A program made the position numbers and the translations under genes. From Candidatus Woesearchaeota archaeon (GTDB lineage Archaea > Nanobdellota > Nanobdellia > Woesearchaeales > JACPBO01): 64,000 nucleotides of DNA. The notes beneath the pieces were generated by a model. It was not told the DNA's origin. It saw only the letters and a list, made by a program, of their open reading frames with translations, and did not search any database. The DNA lies in assembly GCA_030651135.1 (NCBI GenBank), contig JAUSCS010000006.1, positions 586,160 to 650,159 of the forward strand, given 5' to 3'. This document shows positions 24,547 through 32,163 of this stretch, piece after piece. Numbering within the stretch: position 1 is the first letter of the stretch; the number at the start of each line of letters is the position of its first letter.

Positions 24547-25411
24547 TTTTACCTCCACCATTTTCTTCAATTATTGGTTTTTTATAGCTGCCCAATATTC
24601 TTAATTCTCCGGGTTTTTTCTTAAGGTAATGTTTGATCAAATCTATTGCGCCTGCAACATGGCAGTCACTTTCATGGCCCTCAATGTCCATGTAAAGTAT
24701 CACGCCCCACATGCCATCGGCCCTGGGGTATATTGTAGTCTTTATATTGCCGCCGTGCAAAATCCTTTTTATTCCATTCAGAAATTCCGGCTCGTCATTT
24801 TCAGGATGTAGTGCGAGGCATGTTATGTCGTTGCCTGTTGGCTCTGTTTTGCAAATTTTTGAGATCACTGCGAATACTGTTTTATTTTTCTTAACCACGT
24901 CTCTGTCAATAATTTCAAGGCCATATTCCTTCAAAGCAGCTTCAGAGCCAATTGCCGCCGCATAGCGCATTTTTTTCATCGCAATTAATTCAGCTGCCTG
25001 CGCAGTGCTTGATGCCTCTTCTCTTTCAGCACCAGGATAATGCTTATCAAGGTAGCGGGAGCATTGCCTCAGCGCTTGGTCGCAGGATATTATCTTCTCA
25101 ATTTTTGATGCATTATGTATTGTCCCGATGCAATGCACTATGTCTAATACAATTGTATCTGTAATTCTCACATTATCTGTGTTTCTCAAATGCATTTTGC
25201 TGTTGTATTGCCACAGGCAATCTAATGTTTCATTAACAGGCCCCCCAATCTTATTGAATGTTGGCGCAATTCCGACATTTTCCCTCATTTCATTTATTGA
25301 CCTGAATACCTGTGTTATTGAGTTATACGGAATAATTTCAGCATTCCGATCATATTTTTCTGCTGCCTTTTCAGTATAGGTGCCTTTCGGCCCCAGCGTT
25401 GCGATTTTCAT
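24539..25411 (-). CDS. pheA: prephenate dehydratase
   Basis: A 290-residue enzyme converting prephenate to phenylpyruvate. The N-terminal MKIATLGPKGTYTEKAA matches the periplasmic-binding-like catalytic domain. SSTAQAAELIA near residue 135 carries the catalytic threonine neighbourhood, and a C-terminal ACT-like regulatory domain (about 195-275) includes GMWGVILYMDIEGH. A strong GGAGG lies before the ATG. Other aromatic-pathway genes are not nearby; single pheA-like genes in small genomes may be salvaged or have another substrate. Confidence 0.85.
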   Translation of the reverse strand: MKIATLGPKGTYTEKAAEKYDRNAEIIPYNSITQVFRSINEMRENVGIAPTFNKIGGPVNETLDCLWQYNSKMHLRNTDNVRITDTIVLDIVHCIGTIHNASKIEKIISCDQALRQCSRYLDKHYPGAEREEASSTAQAAELIAMKKMRYAAAIGSEAALKEYGLEIIDRDVVKKNKTVFAVISKICKTEPTGNDITCLALHPENDEPEFLNGIKRILHGGNIKTTIYPRADGMWGVILYMDIEGHESDCHVAGAIDLIKHYLKKKPGELRILGSYKKPIIEENGGGKNG

Positions 25412-25661
25412 GATTATGACCTCCGATTAGTTTTATTTGATGATGTATTATTTTGATCTATTTGCCAGAATTCCCTTGTTTTTGCCCCAAACATATGGCT
25501 TTTCAGACCAAAAGAAATTGAAGCATTATATCAAGAGATGCGACTAATAAAAGAATTTAAATGTAAAAGTTATAATATCGCGCATCATATTCCTTGGAAA
25601 ACAAAGCTTGTTAATAAAGTTTTCTTTTTTTAAGCCAAAAAATCTGAGAGTATTTATTGAA
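25412..25661. other. intergenic stretch with an orphan ORF tail
   Basis: About 250 nt between pheA and the first array repeat. On the plus strand a frame without an ATG start stays open at about 25462-25637 (...APNIWLFRPKEIEALYQ...), which could be the 3' remnant of a lost cassette gene. It ends with AAAAAATCTGAGAG, some 12 nt before the first repeat core. I see no tRNA and no further gene. Confidence 0.4.
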
Positions 25662-25770
25662 CATAACGATGTTATACACCTTTTCCCTCGTGAGCACCCT
25701 CGAAAATGGGAACCATTTTCAGAGATGGGGCGAACAGAGTGGAAAAGTTCGAAGAAAACGAAGTTTTCTG
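25662..25770 (+). repeat. array repeat site 1
   Basis: The core is CATAAC-GAT-GTTATAC (25662-25677). CTTTTCC (25680-25686) pairs with GGAAAAG (25741-25747). Inside lies GAAAATGG-GAA-CCATTTTC (25702-25720), bracketed by CTC and AGAG. A further GAAAAC-GAA-GTTTTC hairpin (25754-25768) follows. The cassette arm TTGGTGTGGG (25777-25786) pairs with CCCACACCAA at 26141-26150. Confidence 0.8.
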
Positions 25771-25795
25771 AGAAAGTTGGTGTGGGTGAGAAAGA

Positions 25796-26101
25796 CTATT
25801 TTTTCTTTTTAGATTTTATTTTTCCGATGATATAACCAACCAACATTCCAATTAAAATATAAAATAATAGACCGACTGAATATATAACAATTACATCCCT
25901 TAAACTGCACCATTTAAAACATATAAAAATAGTTGCTAATAATATTGGAAGACCTAATACTAAAGCAATAACACTTTGAATTATTCGTATGGAACTTAGG
26001 ACATCATTATAGGGTATTATACCATTTAAACCCACAATTATATAGACGATTAGTCCAATTATTCCCCCTTTCAACCATGTCGGTAACTTTTTCCATCCCA
26101 T
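25796..26101 (-). CDS. cassette 1: small membrane protein
   Basis: A 101-residue protein with three hydrophobic segments (about 10-30, 40-60 and 70-92) and a lysine-rich C-terminal tail (KIKSKKKK). No family is recognised. The gene points opposite to the recombinase. It is enclosed by the inverted arms TTGGTGTGGG / CCCACACCAA, with a second GAAAG / CTTTC pair next to them. Confidence 0.6.
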   Translation of the reverse strand: MGWKKLPTWLKGGIIGLIVYIIVGLNGIIPYNDVLSSIRIIQSVIALVLGLPILLATIFICFKWCSLRDVIVIYSVGLLFYILIGMLVGYIIGKIKSKKKK

Positions 26102-26153
26102 AAAGAAAAATAAAATCTTTAGCTATATAAAACTTTCGAGCCCACACCAATTG

Positions 26154-26283
26154 TATATAACGATGTTATATACCCCGACCTCGAGGCTTTCCTCCAACGA
26201 ACGAAAGTGAGTTGAGAGCTGAAAGCCTCAGAGCTGGAGGGTTGAGTACCGCAGTCCCGAAGGGACGAGGAACGGAAAAGTTC
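26154..26283 (+). repeat. array repeat site 2
   Basis: Has the longest core: TATATAAC-GAT-GTTATATA, with 8-bp perfect arms (26154-26172). The folded region contains GAGGCTTTC (26183-26191) pairing with GAAAGCCTC (26221-26229), AGAG after the stem, and GTCCC-GAA-GGGAC near 26254-26266. It ends with GGAAAAGTTC, as in sites 1 and 3. The next arms are AAAAGTCCGC (26284-26293) and AAGTTGGGGCAAAT (26323-26336). Confidence 0.8.
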
Positions 26284-26420
26284 AAAAGTCCGCGAGCTAA
26301 AATTTAGTTTAAGAATAAGTCAAAGTTGGGGCAAATAGTAAATTTATTAAACTTCAGGTTCGTTAGAAGTTATAAATAGGTTTTTAAATACTAATATATT
26401 CCTAAAAGAGGTGAATTAGA

Positions 26421-27308
26421 ATGAAAGTTATAAAAAATATTGTATGTCTTTTAATGATTCTGCTACTAATAGGTTTTACCTATGCTCAAGATGATTCAGA
26501 AATTGGGCCAGAAGGACATTCTTCAAATCTTTGTTTAGAAGATTCTGAATGTAGCCCTATATGTGTAAATCAAGATGAGTGTTATGTAAAAAGTTGCACA
26601 CCAAGATGTGTAGAAATTGGTCAATATAATGGTGGAAAGGGTAAATGTAAGGGGGAATTGGAATACTACACAAAAGACTTTAATGAGCAAGAAATAATAA
26701 AAGTAGCAGAAGAATTTTTGGTGTCAAGATTAGGAAGACAATATTTTGAAACACATTATGAATTTTCTTCAAGTAGAGCTATGGCAAATGGAAGGGGTTT
26801 AGAATTATTCTTTACATATGAAACTGAATTTCCTCCACAGGAAGCATTAATTCCACTTGAAATTCAGATGAGTATAGGGCATTGTAAAAATAAAGATTAT
26901 TACATCATAACCGGAAATGGTATTGTAGAACCTTTAAAAACAGAGGTTACGTATGATAAAGCTCTTGAAATTGCTAAATCAGAAGGATTTGAAAAAGATT
27001 TAATTATAACAAATGGTCTAATGGGTATTAAAATGGATGAACAATTTCAATCAAGATCGGGTTTACACTTCTTTGTGCAAAGACCTGCTTATATTATAAC
27101 CAAAAGAGGAGATGTAGGATGCGATGAATTTAAAACAATCTATATAGACGCATTTGAAGGTAAATACATAGAAAAGGTTTATGATAATGAATGTTATTTG
27201 GAGAGTGAGAAAAAGACCAGTGATTTAGACACCATAATAGAACCTGAAGTTGAAACAAAGAATATATTTCAGAAATTGTGGGAGTGGTTAAAAAACTTAT
27301 TTAAATAA
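26421..27308 (+). CDS. cassette 2: secreted cysteine-rich protein
   Basis: A 295-residue protein with a clear signal peptide (about residues 1-22, basic start then LLMILLLIGFTYA). A mature cysteine-rich segment follows (CLEDSECSPIC, then CYVKSCTPRC, with seven or more cysteines) and two PepSY-like alpha/beta repeats. The amphipathic tail is FQKLWEWLKNLFK. Probably exported and disulfide-bonded. AAAAGAGGTG before the ATG is a good ribosome site. The ends are enclosed by 14-bp perfect arms AAGTTGGGGCAAAT and ATTTGCCCCAACTT (27309-27322), the latter starting right after the stop codon. Confidence 0.7.
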   Translation: MKVIKNIVCLLMILLLIGFTYAQDDSEIGPEGHSSNLCLEDSECSPICVNQDECYVKSCTPRCVEIGQYNGGKGKCKGELEYYTKDFNEQEIIKVAEEFLVSRLGRQYFETHYEFSSSRAMANGRGLELFFTYETEFPPQEALIPLEIQMSIGHCKNKDYYIITGNGIVEPLKTEVTYDKALEIAKSEGFEKDLIITNGLMGIKMDEQFQSRSGLHFFVQRPAYIITKRGDVGCDEFKTIYIDAFEGKYIEKVYDNECYLESEKKTSDLDTIIEPEVETKNIFQKLWEWLKNLFK

Positions 27309-27369
27309 ATTTGCCCCAACTTACTAATTGCCATAAGGTAATATTTTGCGAGCGGACTTTTGAATTGTA

Positions 27370-27480
27370 TATAACGATGTTATACACCTTTTCCCTCGTG
27401 AGCCCCCCGAAAATTTGGGACAAATTTTCTGGCTGGGGCGAACAGAGTGGAAAAGTTCGACGAACGAAGTGAGGAGAAAG
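27370..27480 (+). repeat. array repeat site 3
   Basis: Core TATAAC-GAT-GTTATA (27370-27384). CTTTTCC (27388-27394) pairs with GGAAAAG (27449-27455). The inner hairpin is GAAAATTTG-GGA-CAAATTTTC (27409-27429). It differs from site 1 in both arms but stays perfectly paired. The preceding arm GCGGACTTTT (27352-27361) pairs back to 26284-26293. Confidence 0.82.
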
Positions 27481-27562
27481 TCACGAGGACACCGTCAAAA
27501 AGAAGTAAGGGGCTGGGCTTTCATAGAAATGTATTTATATCAGGGATTTAATTAAAGATAGC

Positions 27563-28009
27563 ATGAACAAGCCAAACTGTTTTATTTGTAATAAAGAAAT
27601 ATCATCTCCCAACTATAAGGATGACGAAGGGTTAGTGGTAAGTTATGATATATTCGCATTTCCACGAGCATACCATCGAAAATGTGCAATTTTCAGAGGT
27701 AAGTTTTTTCTGTGGGCCTTGAGTAGACTCATAAGGAGAGATTTCGAAAAGCGAAAAGGATGGCGTTCAACTGCATTAATTCCAATAGTTAATAATGAAG
27801 AGGCCTTTGGATGGACCATCATAAACTCTCCTTCTTTTAAATTCATTTCTATCTTTCTTACAGTAATTTATCTAGTTTTCTCAGGCATAGTGATTATTTT
27901 TGCAACTCAAGGGAGGAGTTTAACTCTAATTTTATTTTTCCCTATGCTTTTTCCAGGAATTGTAAAGTTGATATCTTACTTCAGATATGAAAGACTGTTT
28001 AAATCCTAA
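27563..28009 (+). CDS. cassette 3: zinc-knuckle membrane protein
   Basis: A 148-residue protein. Its N-terminus has CFICNKEI and, further on, YHRKC, which together could bind one zinc. Two transmembrane helices follow (about 92-112 and 117-138). I do not recognise the family. The gene is enclosed by 12-bp perfect arms CACGAGGACACC and GGTGTCCTCGTG and by an inner 11-bp pair GGGCTGGGCTT and AAGCCCAGCCC. Confidence 0.65.
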   Translation: MNKPNCFICNKEISSPNYKDDEGLVVSYDIFAFPRAYHRKCAIFRGKFFLWALSRLIRRDFEKRKGWRSTALIPIVNNEEAFGWTIINSPSFKFISIFLTVIYLVFSGIVIIFATQGRSLTLILFFPMLFPGIVKLISYFRYERLFKS

Positions 28010-28095
28010 TCTGAAATCGTATAAGCAAGTTAAGCCCAGCCCTAATCAATAAAATAGTTTTCCTTTTGACATTTAAAGGTGTCCTCGTGATTGTG

Positions 28096-28211
28096 TATAA
28101 CAATGTTATGTTCTCGTTCCCTCGAAACGAGCCCTCGCAAAATGGGACATTTTGCAGAGTGGCGAGTTTCAGAGATGGAACGACGAGGAAAACGAAGTTT
28201 TCCGAAGAGTC
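28096..28211 (+). repeat. array repeat site 4
   Basis: Variant core TATAAC-AAT-GTTATG (28096-28110). Nested stems follow: CTCGTTCC (28113-28120) against GGAACG..GAG (28177-28187), GAAAC (28124-28128) against GTTTC (28166-28170) followed by AGAG, and GCAAAATG-GGA-CATTTTGC (28137-28155). The last hairpin is GAAAAC-GAA-GTTTTC as in site 1. Next cassette arms: AGATTTTCTTTTC (28212-28224) and AAGTCGGGGGCAC (28259-28271). Confidence 0.8.
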
Positions 28212-28317
28212 AGATTTTCTTTTCAAAAGTTATGCAATAGCATAGAATATCAATAGTAAAGTCGGGGGCACCTACTATTCCAAAAGGTTTTTATAGATAT
28301 TAACTTACGGTTAAATT

Positions 28318-29277
28318 ATGATGGGGAAAAAGAGATTTTTTATTGGACCAGTAACATGGATTTTAGTTATAATAATTCTTTTTGTAAGTTATATTCTTGC
28401 ATACGCATTATTTAGTGGTTTGTATAAAGATACCAAAGTTATAGTTTATGGTAGTTTGGCTTTAATCTTCGGTTTGATTTGGCTAATTTATGTATTAACG
28501 AGTTCTTATATCCTAATCAAAGATAATCAAATATTATTCCCAAAGCAATATAAGATGAATCTTCAATTTATATTTGGATTAACATTCTTAATAGCCCTTT
28601 TTAAAAGAAGAAAAAGGATTAATATTAAGGATATTAGTAGTGTTGATTTGGTTGTAGGTTATACAGACTCTTTGGAATCATTACATCAACCATTAACCAT
28701 AACTCTTAAAGATGGGACAAAAGAAGTTTTCTTTATGAAATTCTATTCTAAAAAAACTGTAATGAATATTCTTAAGAATATGAAACAACTAAATCCTAAA
28801 ATAAATTTTTTAAAAAGTTGTAAAGAAATGATTGAATTAAAAAGTCCATTTAAGATGACTGAAACTGAAAAACAGGATTTCCGTAGAAAAAGAGGACTTC
28901 TTTTCTTTTGTTTAGGAATTATAGTAGTTATGTTTTTATTTATATTCTTTGTAAATGCGTTCGCTAAGTATGGAGGTGGAAATTTTGATATAAATAATAT
29001 CTCTATTCGGGATGATTTTCGAGAAGGGCATTATAATGAAAAAAGAATTCTGGTGTCCACAGAACAAGGACCATCCTTTGTAATCACTTACAAAAAAGGT
29101 TATGTTAATTATGGCGAAGTTACTAAATTTCTTGATGCTTTGAATACTAATAAGTCACTATATGCGAAGACCAGTATAAGTTATAAACAACTTTTTGGCG
29201 AAAGGTCTATGAAAGCAATAAAAGCAATGAATATAACTCTTTCTGATGGTAGAACATTTAATGTAGGTCTTCATTAG
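28318..29277 (+). CDS. cassette 4: membrane protein with a PH-like cytoplasmic domain
   Basis: A 319-residue protein with two N-terminal helices (about 12-32 and 41-62), then a strand-rich domain (about 65-165: IKDNQILFPKQ, ISSVDLVVGY, LTITLKDGTKEVFF) resembling bacterial PH-like domains. A third helix is at about 198-220, and the C-terminal domain lies on the outside or the opposite face. The arms AAGTCGGGGGCAC / GTGCCCCCGACTT (29290-29302) and AGATTTTCTTTTC / GAAAAGAAAATCT (29313-29325) are perfect over 13 bp each. Function unknown. Confidence 0.65.
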   Translation: MMGKKRFFIGPVTWILVIIILFVSYILAYALFSGLYKDTKVIVYGSLALIFGLIWLIYVLTSSYILIKDNQILFPKQYKMNLQFIFGLTFLIALFKRRKRINIKDISSVDLVVGYTDSLESLHQPLTITLKDGTKEVFFMKFYSKKTVMNILKNMKQLNPKINFLKSCKEMIELKSPFKMTETEKQDFRRKRGLLFFCLGIIVVMFLFIFFVNAFAKYGGGNFDINNISIRDDFREGHYNEKRILVSTEQGPSFVITYKKGYVNYGEVTKFLDALNTNKSLYAKTSISYKQLFGERSMKAIKAMNITLSDGRTFNVGLH

Positions 29278-29332
29278 GTTTTCAGTCTTGTGCCCCCGAC
29301 TTTTGTTTCTAAGAAAAGAAAATCTGATTGAA

Positions 29333-29437
29333 CATAACGATGTTATACACCCAAGCCTCGAATTTCCCCTTCACGAAGGGAACCTAAGTGAGAGTGGGAA
29401 ATTCAGAGGTGCGAGGCAAAACCCGAAGGGTTTTGAG
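29333..29437 (+). repeat. array repeat site 5
   Basis: Core CATAAC-GAT-GTTATAC (29333-29348), preceded by GATTGAA. Stems: GCCTCG (29355-29360) with CGAGGC (29412-29417), GAATTTCCC (29360-29368) with GGGAAATTC (29396-29404) followed by AGAG, CCTTC-ACG-AAGG inside, and AAAACCC-GAA-GGGTTTT (29418-29434). Next arms: TTGTCGGCAC (29438-29447) and AGAGGTCGGC (29464-29473). Confidence 0.8.
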
Positions 29438-29476
29438 TTGTCGGCACACTAAAATAAAAGAATAGAGGTCGGCGAG

Positions 29477-30043
29477 CTAAATTATTTCGTATTCACCAAT
29501 TGTTAAAACTTTAATTCCACTATAACCATACCAACCAGTTGTTTTAAATTTAGAGCCTTCTTCTAATCCTGGAAGAGTTATTTCTGTTTCTTCAGTAATT
29601 GTCCCGCTTTTGGTTGAATATACAAAATAACCATTTTCTTTTGTAAAAGAAAGTGTGGCACTTACTGCACTCTCATTTCCAGAACTTGCTGGAGCTTCTG
29701 GATCAAAAACTTTTCTAATCTTGGTTGGTCTTGCACTATATTGAAGTTGGATTGTAATTTCTTTACCTTCTTCAATTCCTGCTGAAACCCAATCAAAATC
29801 ACCGCTTATGGAATTAATTTTATCAATTCTTACAACTGTTGTATCTCTTGGACGAGTAATATCTCCTCCCTCTTCTTCTCCACCAACTAAAGATAACGAG
29901 AGGACAGTGCCTTCGAAATTTACATTTGGTAAAAATACTGCTTGGGGTAGGGGTTTGCTTCTCTCTTGATTCATAACTAAAAAAAGTCCAGCTATAATTA
30001 TTAATGCAATAATTCCAACAATCAAATAATATTTCTGTTTCAT
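29477..30043 (-). CDS. cassette 5: membrane-anchored extracytoplasmic protein
   Basis: A 188-residue protein with an N-terminal hydrophobic anchor or signal (about 5-24, YYLIVGIIALIIIAGLFLV) and a strand-rich exported domain. No lipobox cysteine is seen. No named family. The gene reads against the recombinase. Its arms AGAGGTCGGC / GCCGACCTCT (30114-30123) and TTGTCGGCAC / GTGCCGACAA (30136-30145) are perfect over 10 bp each. The distance from the second arm to the start codon is longer than in other cassettes. Confidence 0.62.
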   Translation of the reverse strand: MKQKYYLIVGIIALIIIAGLFLVMNQERSKPLPQAVFLPNVNFEGTVLSLSLVGGEEEGGDITRPRDTTVVRIDKINSISGDFDWVSAGIEEGKEITIQLQYSARPTKIRKVFDPEAPASSGNESAVSATLSFTKENGYFVYSTKSGTITEETEITLPGLEEGSKFKTTGWYGYSGIKVLTIGEYEII

Positions 30044-30149
30044 AATTCATTGATAGTTTAAGTTCTATTTAAACTTACCGAAAACTTCTGATTGAATTGA
30101 AGCTATCGTACGAGCCGACCTCTAATAATAAATAAGTGCCGACAATTGT

Positions 30150-30230
30150 GCATAACTCAATATATGCAAACTCCCTTATCTTTGGCCGTTATGAGCCCTG
30201 AAATGGCAAAATTTGGAGGATCATAACACG
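30150..30230 (+). repeat. divergent terminal site next to the recombinase
   Basis: GCATAAC (30150-30156) replaces the usual core, and the matching GTTATG appears only 32 nt later (30188-30193), followed by CATAAC again at 30222-30227. The folded region seen in sites 1-5 is absent. Its place between the last cassette and the recombinase promoter is that of an attI-like primary site. Confidence 0.5.
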
Positions 30231-30262
30231 TTTTTCCGTCTCTATTCTGAAGTTGTATAAAG

Positions 30263-30288
30263 CCACTGGACACATTGGACACCTGCGG
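30263..30288 (+). promoter_or_regulatory. 26-nt motif shared with the homing endonuclease promoter
   Basis: CCACTGGACACATTGGAC, then ACCTGCGG, matches 24 of 26 positions of 794-819. A CATATATAAATAA box follows at 30294-30306, and the recombinase ATG is at 30344. Both downstream genes encode mobility enzymes. Confidence 0.6.
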
Positions 30289-30343
30289 CTGGAACATATA
30301 TAAATAAGCCGCAACACCCATTATTGACAAAGAAGTGATCAGC

Positions 30344-31183
30344 ATGGACATTCCCGAATTGATACGGAAGATCGGCCTGAGAAGAGGCCTTAGCATAAGG
30401 ACAATAAATACATACAGGCAGTGCGTAAAGCTCTTTTTCAGGCAGTGCAGTAAAGATCCTAAAGAAGTTAAAAAATCAGACATAGAAGGCTATCTCGACA
30501 GGCTGATAGAGAAAGGCAAAGCAGGCAACACAGTAAATGTTTATCTTAATGCCTTGAAATTCTTTTATAACGAAATTCTGCACAAGCGGCTTTTGTTAAA
30601 TATGCGGTTTTCAAAAACCCCAAAAGAAATGCCTGTTGTGCTTACGAAAGAAGAGACAAAAAGATTGATCGAAGCAATAGAAAATCCAAAGCACAGGCTT
30701 ATGGTAAAGCTGCTGTATTCTGCAGGCTTAAGGGTGAGTGAGCTTGTTAATCTGAAGCCCGAGCATTTTGAATTCTCAAAAAATTACGGTTGGGTGAGAC
30801 GAGGCAAAGGCAACAAAGACAGGTTGTTTATAGTGGCAGAAAAACTCAAGGAAGAATTAATGAGCCACATAACAAACGAATGCCCTTGCCAGCATTCGTG
30901 GCTTTTTGAGGGTAAAAATGGCCATATAACCATAACAACGCTTCAGAAAATAATAAAGACTGCAGCAAAAAAAGCCAGAATTGAAAAGAATGTCCATCCA
31001 CATACATTGAGGCACAGCTTTGCAACGCATCTGATTGAAAACGGATATGATGTCGCTTCTGTCCAGTCCTTGCTGGGCCATGGAAGCGCAGCTACAACAA
31101 TGGTCTACGTGCATATGGCTTCTCCGAGAATGATCAATGTAACAAGCCCGATAGAAGGATTATGGGCATCTGGGATGCAATAA
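30344..31183 (+). CDS. Xer/IntI-like tyrosine recombinase beside the cassette array
   Basis: A 279-residue tyrosine recombinase. The N-terminal core-binding domain (about 1-85) has the ISIRTINTYRQCVKLFF-type SAM-like helices. The catalytic domain has R in SAGLRVSEL (about 131), K in GKGNKDR, H-x-x-R in HTLRHSFATHL, H in LLGHGS and the nucleophile Y in TMVYVHM. It ends in INVTSPIEGL, like the tail of integron integrases (VRSPLDAL), but it lacks the extra IntI helix insertion before HTLRH. So it is Xer-like rather than a standard IntI. It starts at ATG 30344, with GTG 30335 as an alternative. Confidence 0.9.
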   Translation: MDIPELIRKIGLRRGLSIRTINTYRQCVKLFFRQCSKDPKEVKKSDIEGYLDRLIEKGKAGNTVNVYLNALKFFYNEILHKRLLLNMRFSKTPKEMPVVLTKEETKRLIEAIENPKHRLMVKLLYSAGLRVSELVNLKPEHFEFSKNYGWVRRGKGNKDRLFIVAEKLKEELMSHITNECPCQHSWLFEGKNGHITITTLQKIIKTAAKKARIEKNVHPHTLRHSFATHLIENGYDVASVQSLLGHGSAATTMVYVHMASPRMINVTSPIEGLWASGMQ

Positions 31184-31213
31184 TTTAAAAACAACAAAAA
31201 AATCCTCTTTCCA

Positions 31214-31600
31214 ATGAAGGCCATAATCCTTGACACAAACTTTCTGACCATTCCGGCAGAGTTCAAAGTAGACATTTTCTCAGAGATAGACAGAATATGC
31301 AATTTCAATTATTCGCTTTTTGTTTTGGATAAATCAGTTGAAGAGCTAAAAAAGATGATTGAAACCCAAAAAGGAAAAGAAAAGGCAAAAGCCAGGCTGG
31401 CGCTTCAGTTGATCGAAAACAAGGAAATAAGCATAATAAAGACAAACTCAGGCAAGACAGTTGACGATCTCCTTGTTGATCTGTCAGAAGACAGGAACAA
31501 TATCATCGCAACCCAGGACAGGGAGCTGAGAAAGCAGCTGAAGGGAAAAACCACCATATTTTTGAGAAATAAGAAATATCTTGAAATGTCAACAGGCTAA
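31214..31600 (+). CDS. PIN-domain ribonuclease, Fcf1-like
   Basis: A 128-residue PIN domain. LDTNFL supplies the first catalytic aspartate, KSVEELKKM the glutamate, and DLSEDRNNIIATQDRELRKQLKG the remaining acidic residues. No antitoxin lies upstream, and the order PIN-Rpo7-Spt4 is common in archaea. So an rRNA-processing role like Fcf1/Utp24 is more likely than a VapC toxin. The ribosome-site region is weak; the start lies 30 nt after the recombinase stop. Confidence 0.82.
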   Translation: MKAIILDTNFLTIPAEFKVDIFSEIDRICNFNYSLFVLDKSVEELKKMIETQKGKEKAKARLALQLIENKEISIIKTNSGKTVDDLLVDLSEDRNNIIATQDRELRKQLKGKTTIFLRNKKYLEMSTG

Positions 31601-31601
31601 A

Positions 31602-32012
31602 ATGGATAATATGCCCAAAATAGGGGTCGGAGTTATTGTAATCAAGGATAACAAGGTTCTTTTAGGCAGAAGAAAAAATGCCCATGGCCAGGGCTCATGG
31701 TGTTTTCCCGGAGGGCATCTGGAGTTTAACGAACAAATAGAAGACTGCGCCAGGCGGGAAGTTCAGGAGGAAACAGGCATTAATATCAAAAACATAAGAA
31801 TCGGAACAGTTACCGATGACATTTTTAAAAAAGAGGGAAAGCACTATGTTACAGTATTTGTAGTTTCTGAATATGCTTTTGGCGAAGTCAGGATTATGGA
31901 GCCTGAAAACCTTGAAAAATGGGGATGGTTTGAATGGGGCAAGCTGCCTCAGCCGCTTTTCATGCCAATACAGAACCTGCTGAAGCAGAACTTTGATCCG
32001 TTTAAGCAATGA
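31602..32012 (+). CDS. NUDIX hydrolase
   Basis: A 136-residue NUDIX protein. The NUDIX box GGHLEFNEQIEDCARREVQEETGI is complete (G-x5-E-x7-REVxEExG) at about residues 36-58. A nucleoside-diphosphate derivative is hydrolysed, perhaps an oxidised nucleotide. The start at ATG 31602 overlaps nothing; the PIN gene ends just before it. Confidence 0.9.
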   Translation: MDNMPKIGVGVIVIKDNKVLLGRRKNAHGQGSWCFPGGHLEFNEQIEDCARREVQEETGINIKNIRIGTVTDDIFKKEGKHYVTVFVVSEYAFGEVRIMEPENLEKWGWFEWGKLPQPLFMPIQNLLKQNFDPFKQ

Positions 32013-32163
32013 AAAAACCGCAAGCAATGAAAACCTCTGGGTTTCAAGCTTTTGGCTTTCCCCTCTGAAAAACCAAAAGCAAAGAAAAGTTTCACTTTTA
32101 GAACTTTGTTTTTTGTGCAAAAAACGTAAGCTTTAAAAACATCTCCTTAATATCTATTCTAAA

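Larger units (their letters stand above)
25662..30230 (+). mobile_element. integron-like array of five gene cassettes
   Basis: Six repeat sites with cores at 25663, 26156, 27370, 28097, 29334 and 30151 bound five single-gene cassettes of 0.5-1.2 kb. Each internal site has TATAAC-GAT-GTTATA (AAT in one copy), then a folded region of about 90-120 nt, then inverted-repeat arm pairs private to the next cassette. Within each cassette the gene is enclosed by nested arms that pair with each other, for example 27482-27493 with 28078-28089 and 27510-27520 with 28032-28042. A tyrosine recombinase gene lies directly beyond the last site. Genes face either way. All five are short membrane or secreted proteins. 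Confidence 0.75.

Noticed and set aside
25462-25637. A gene just before the array
   Set aside because: Open frame without a start codon and with no recognisable domain; mentioned as a possible cassette remnant only.
25662-31183. A canonical bacterial-type integron
   Set aside because: The recombinase lacks the IntI helix insertion, no R''-L''...L'-R' attC can be drawn at the gene 3' ends, and the pairing arms flank each gene. I describe it as integron-like only.
31214-31600. VapC toxin
   Set aside because: No antitoxin gene is adjacent, and the neighbourhood (Rpo7-Spt4) is typical for an Fcf1-like housekeeping PIN protein.
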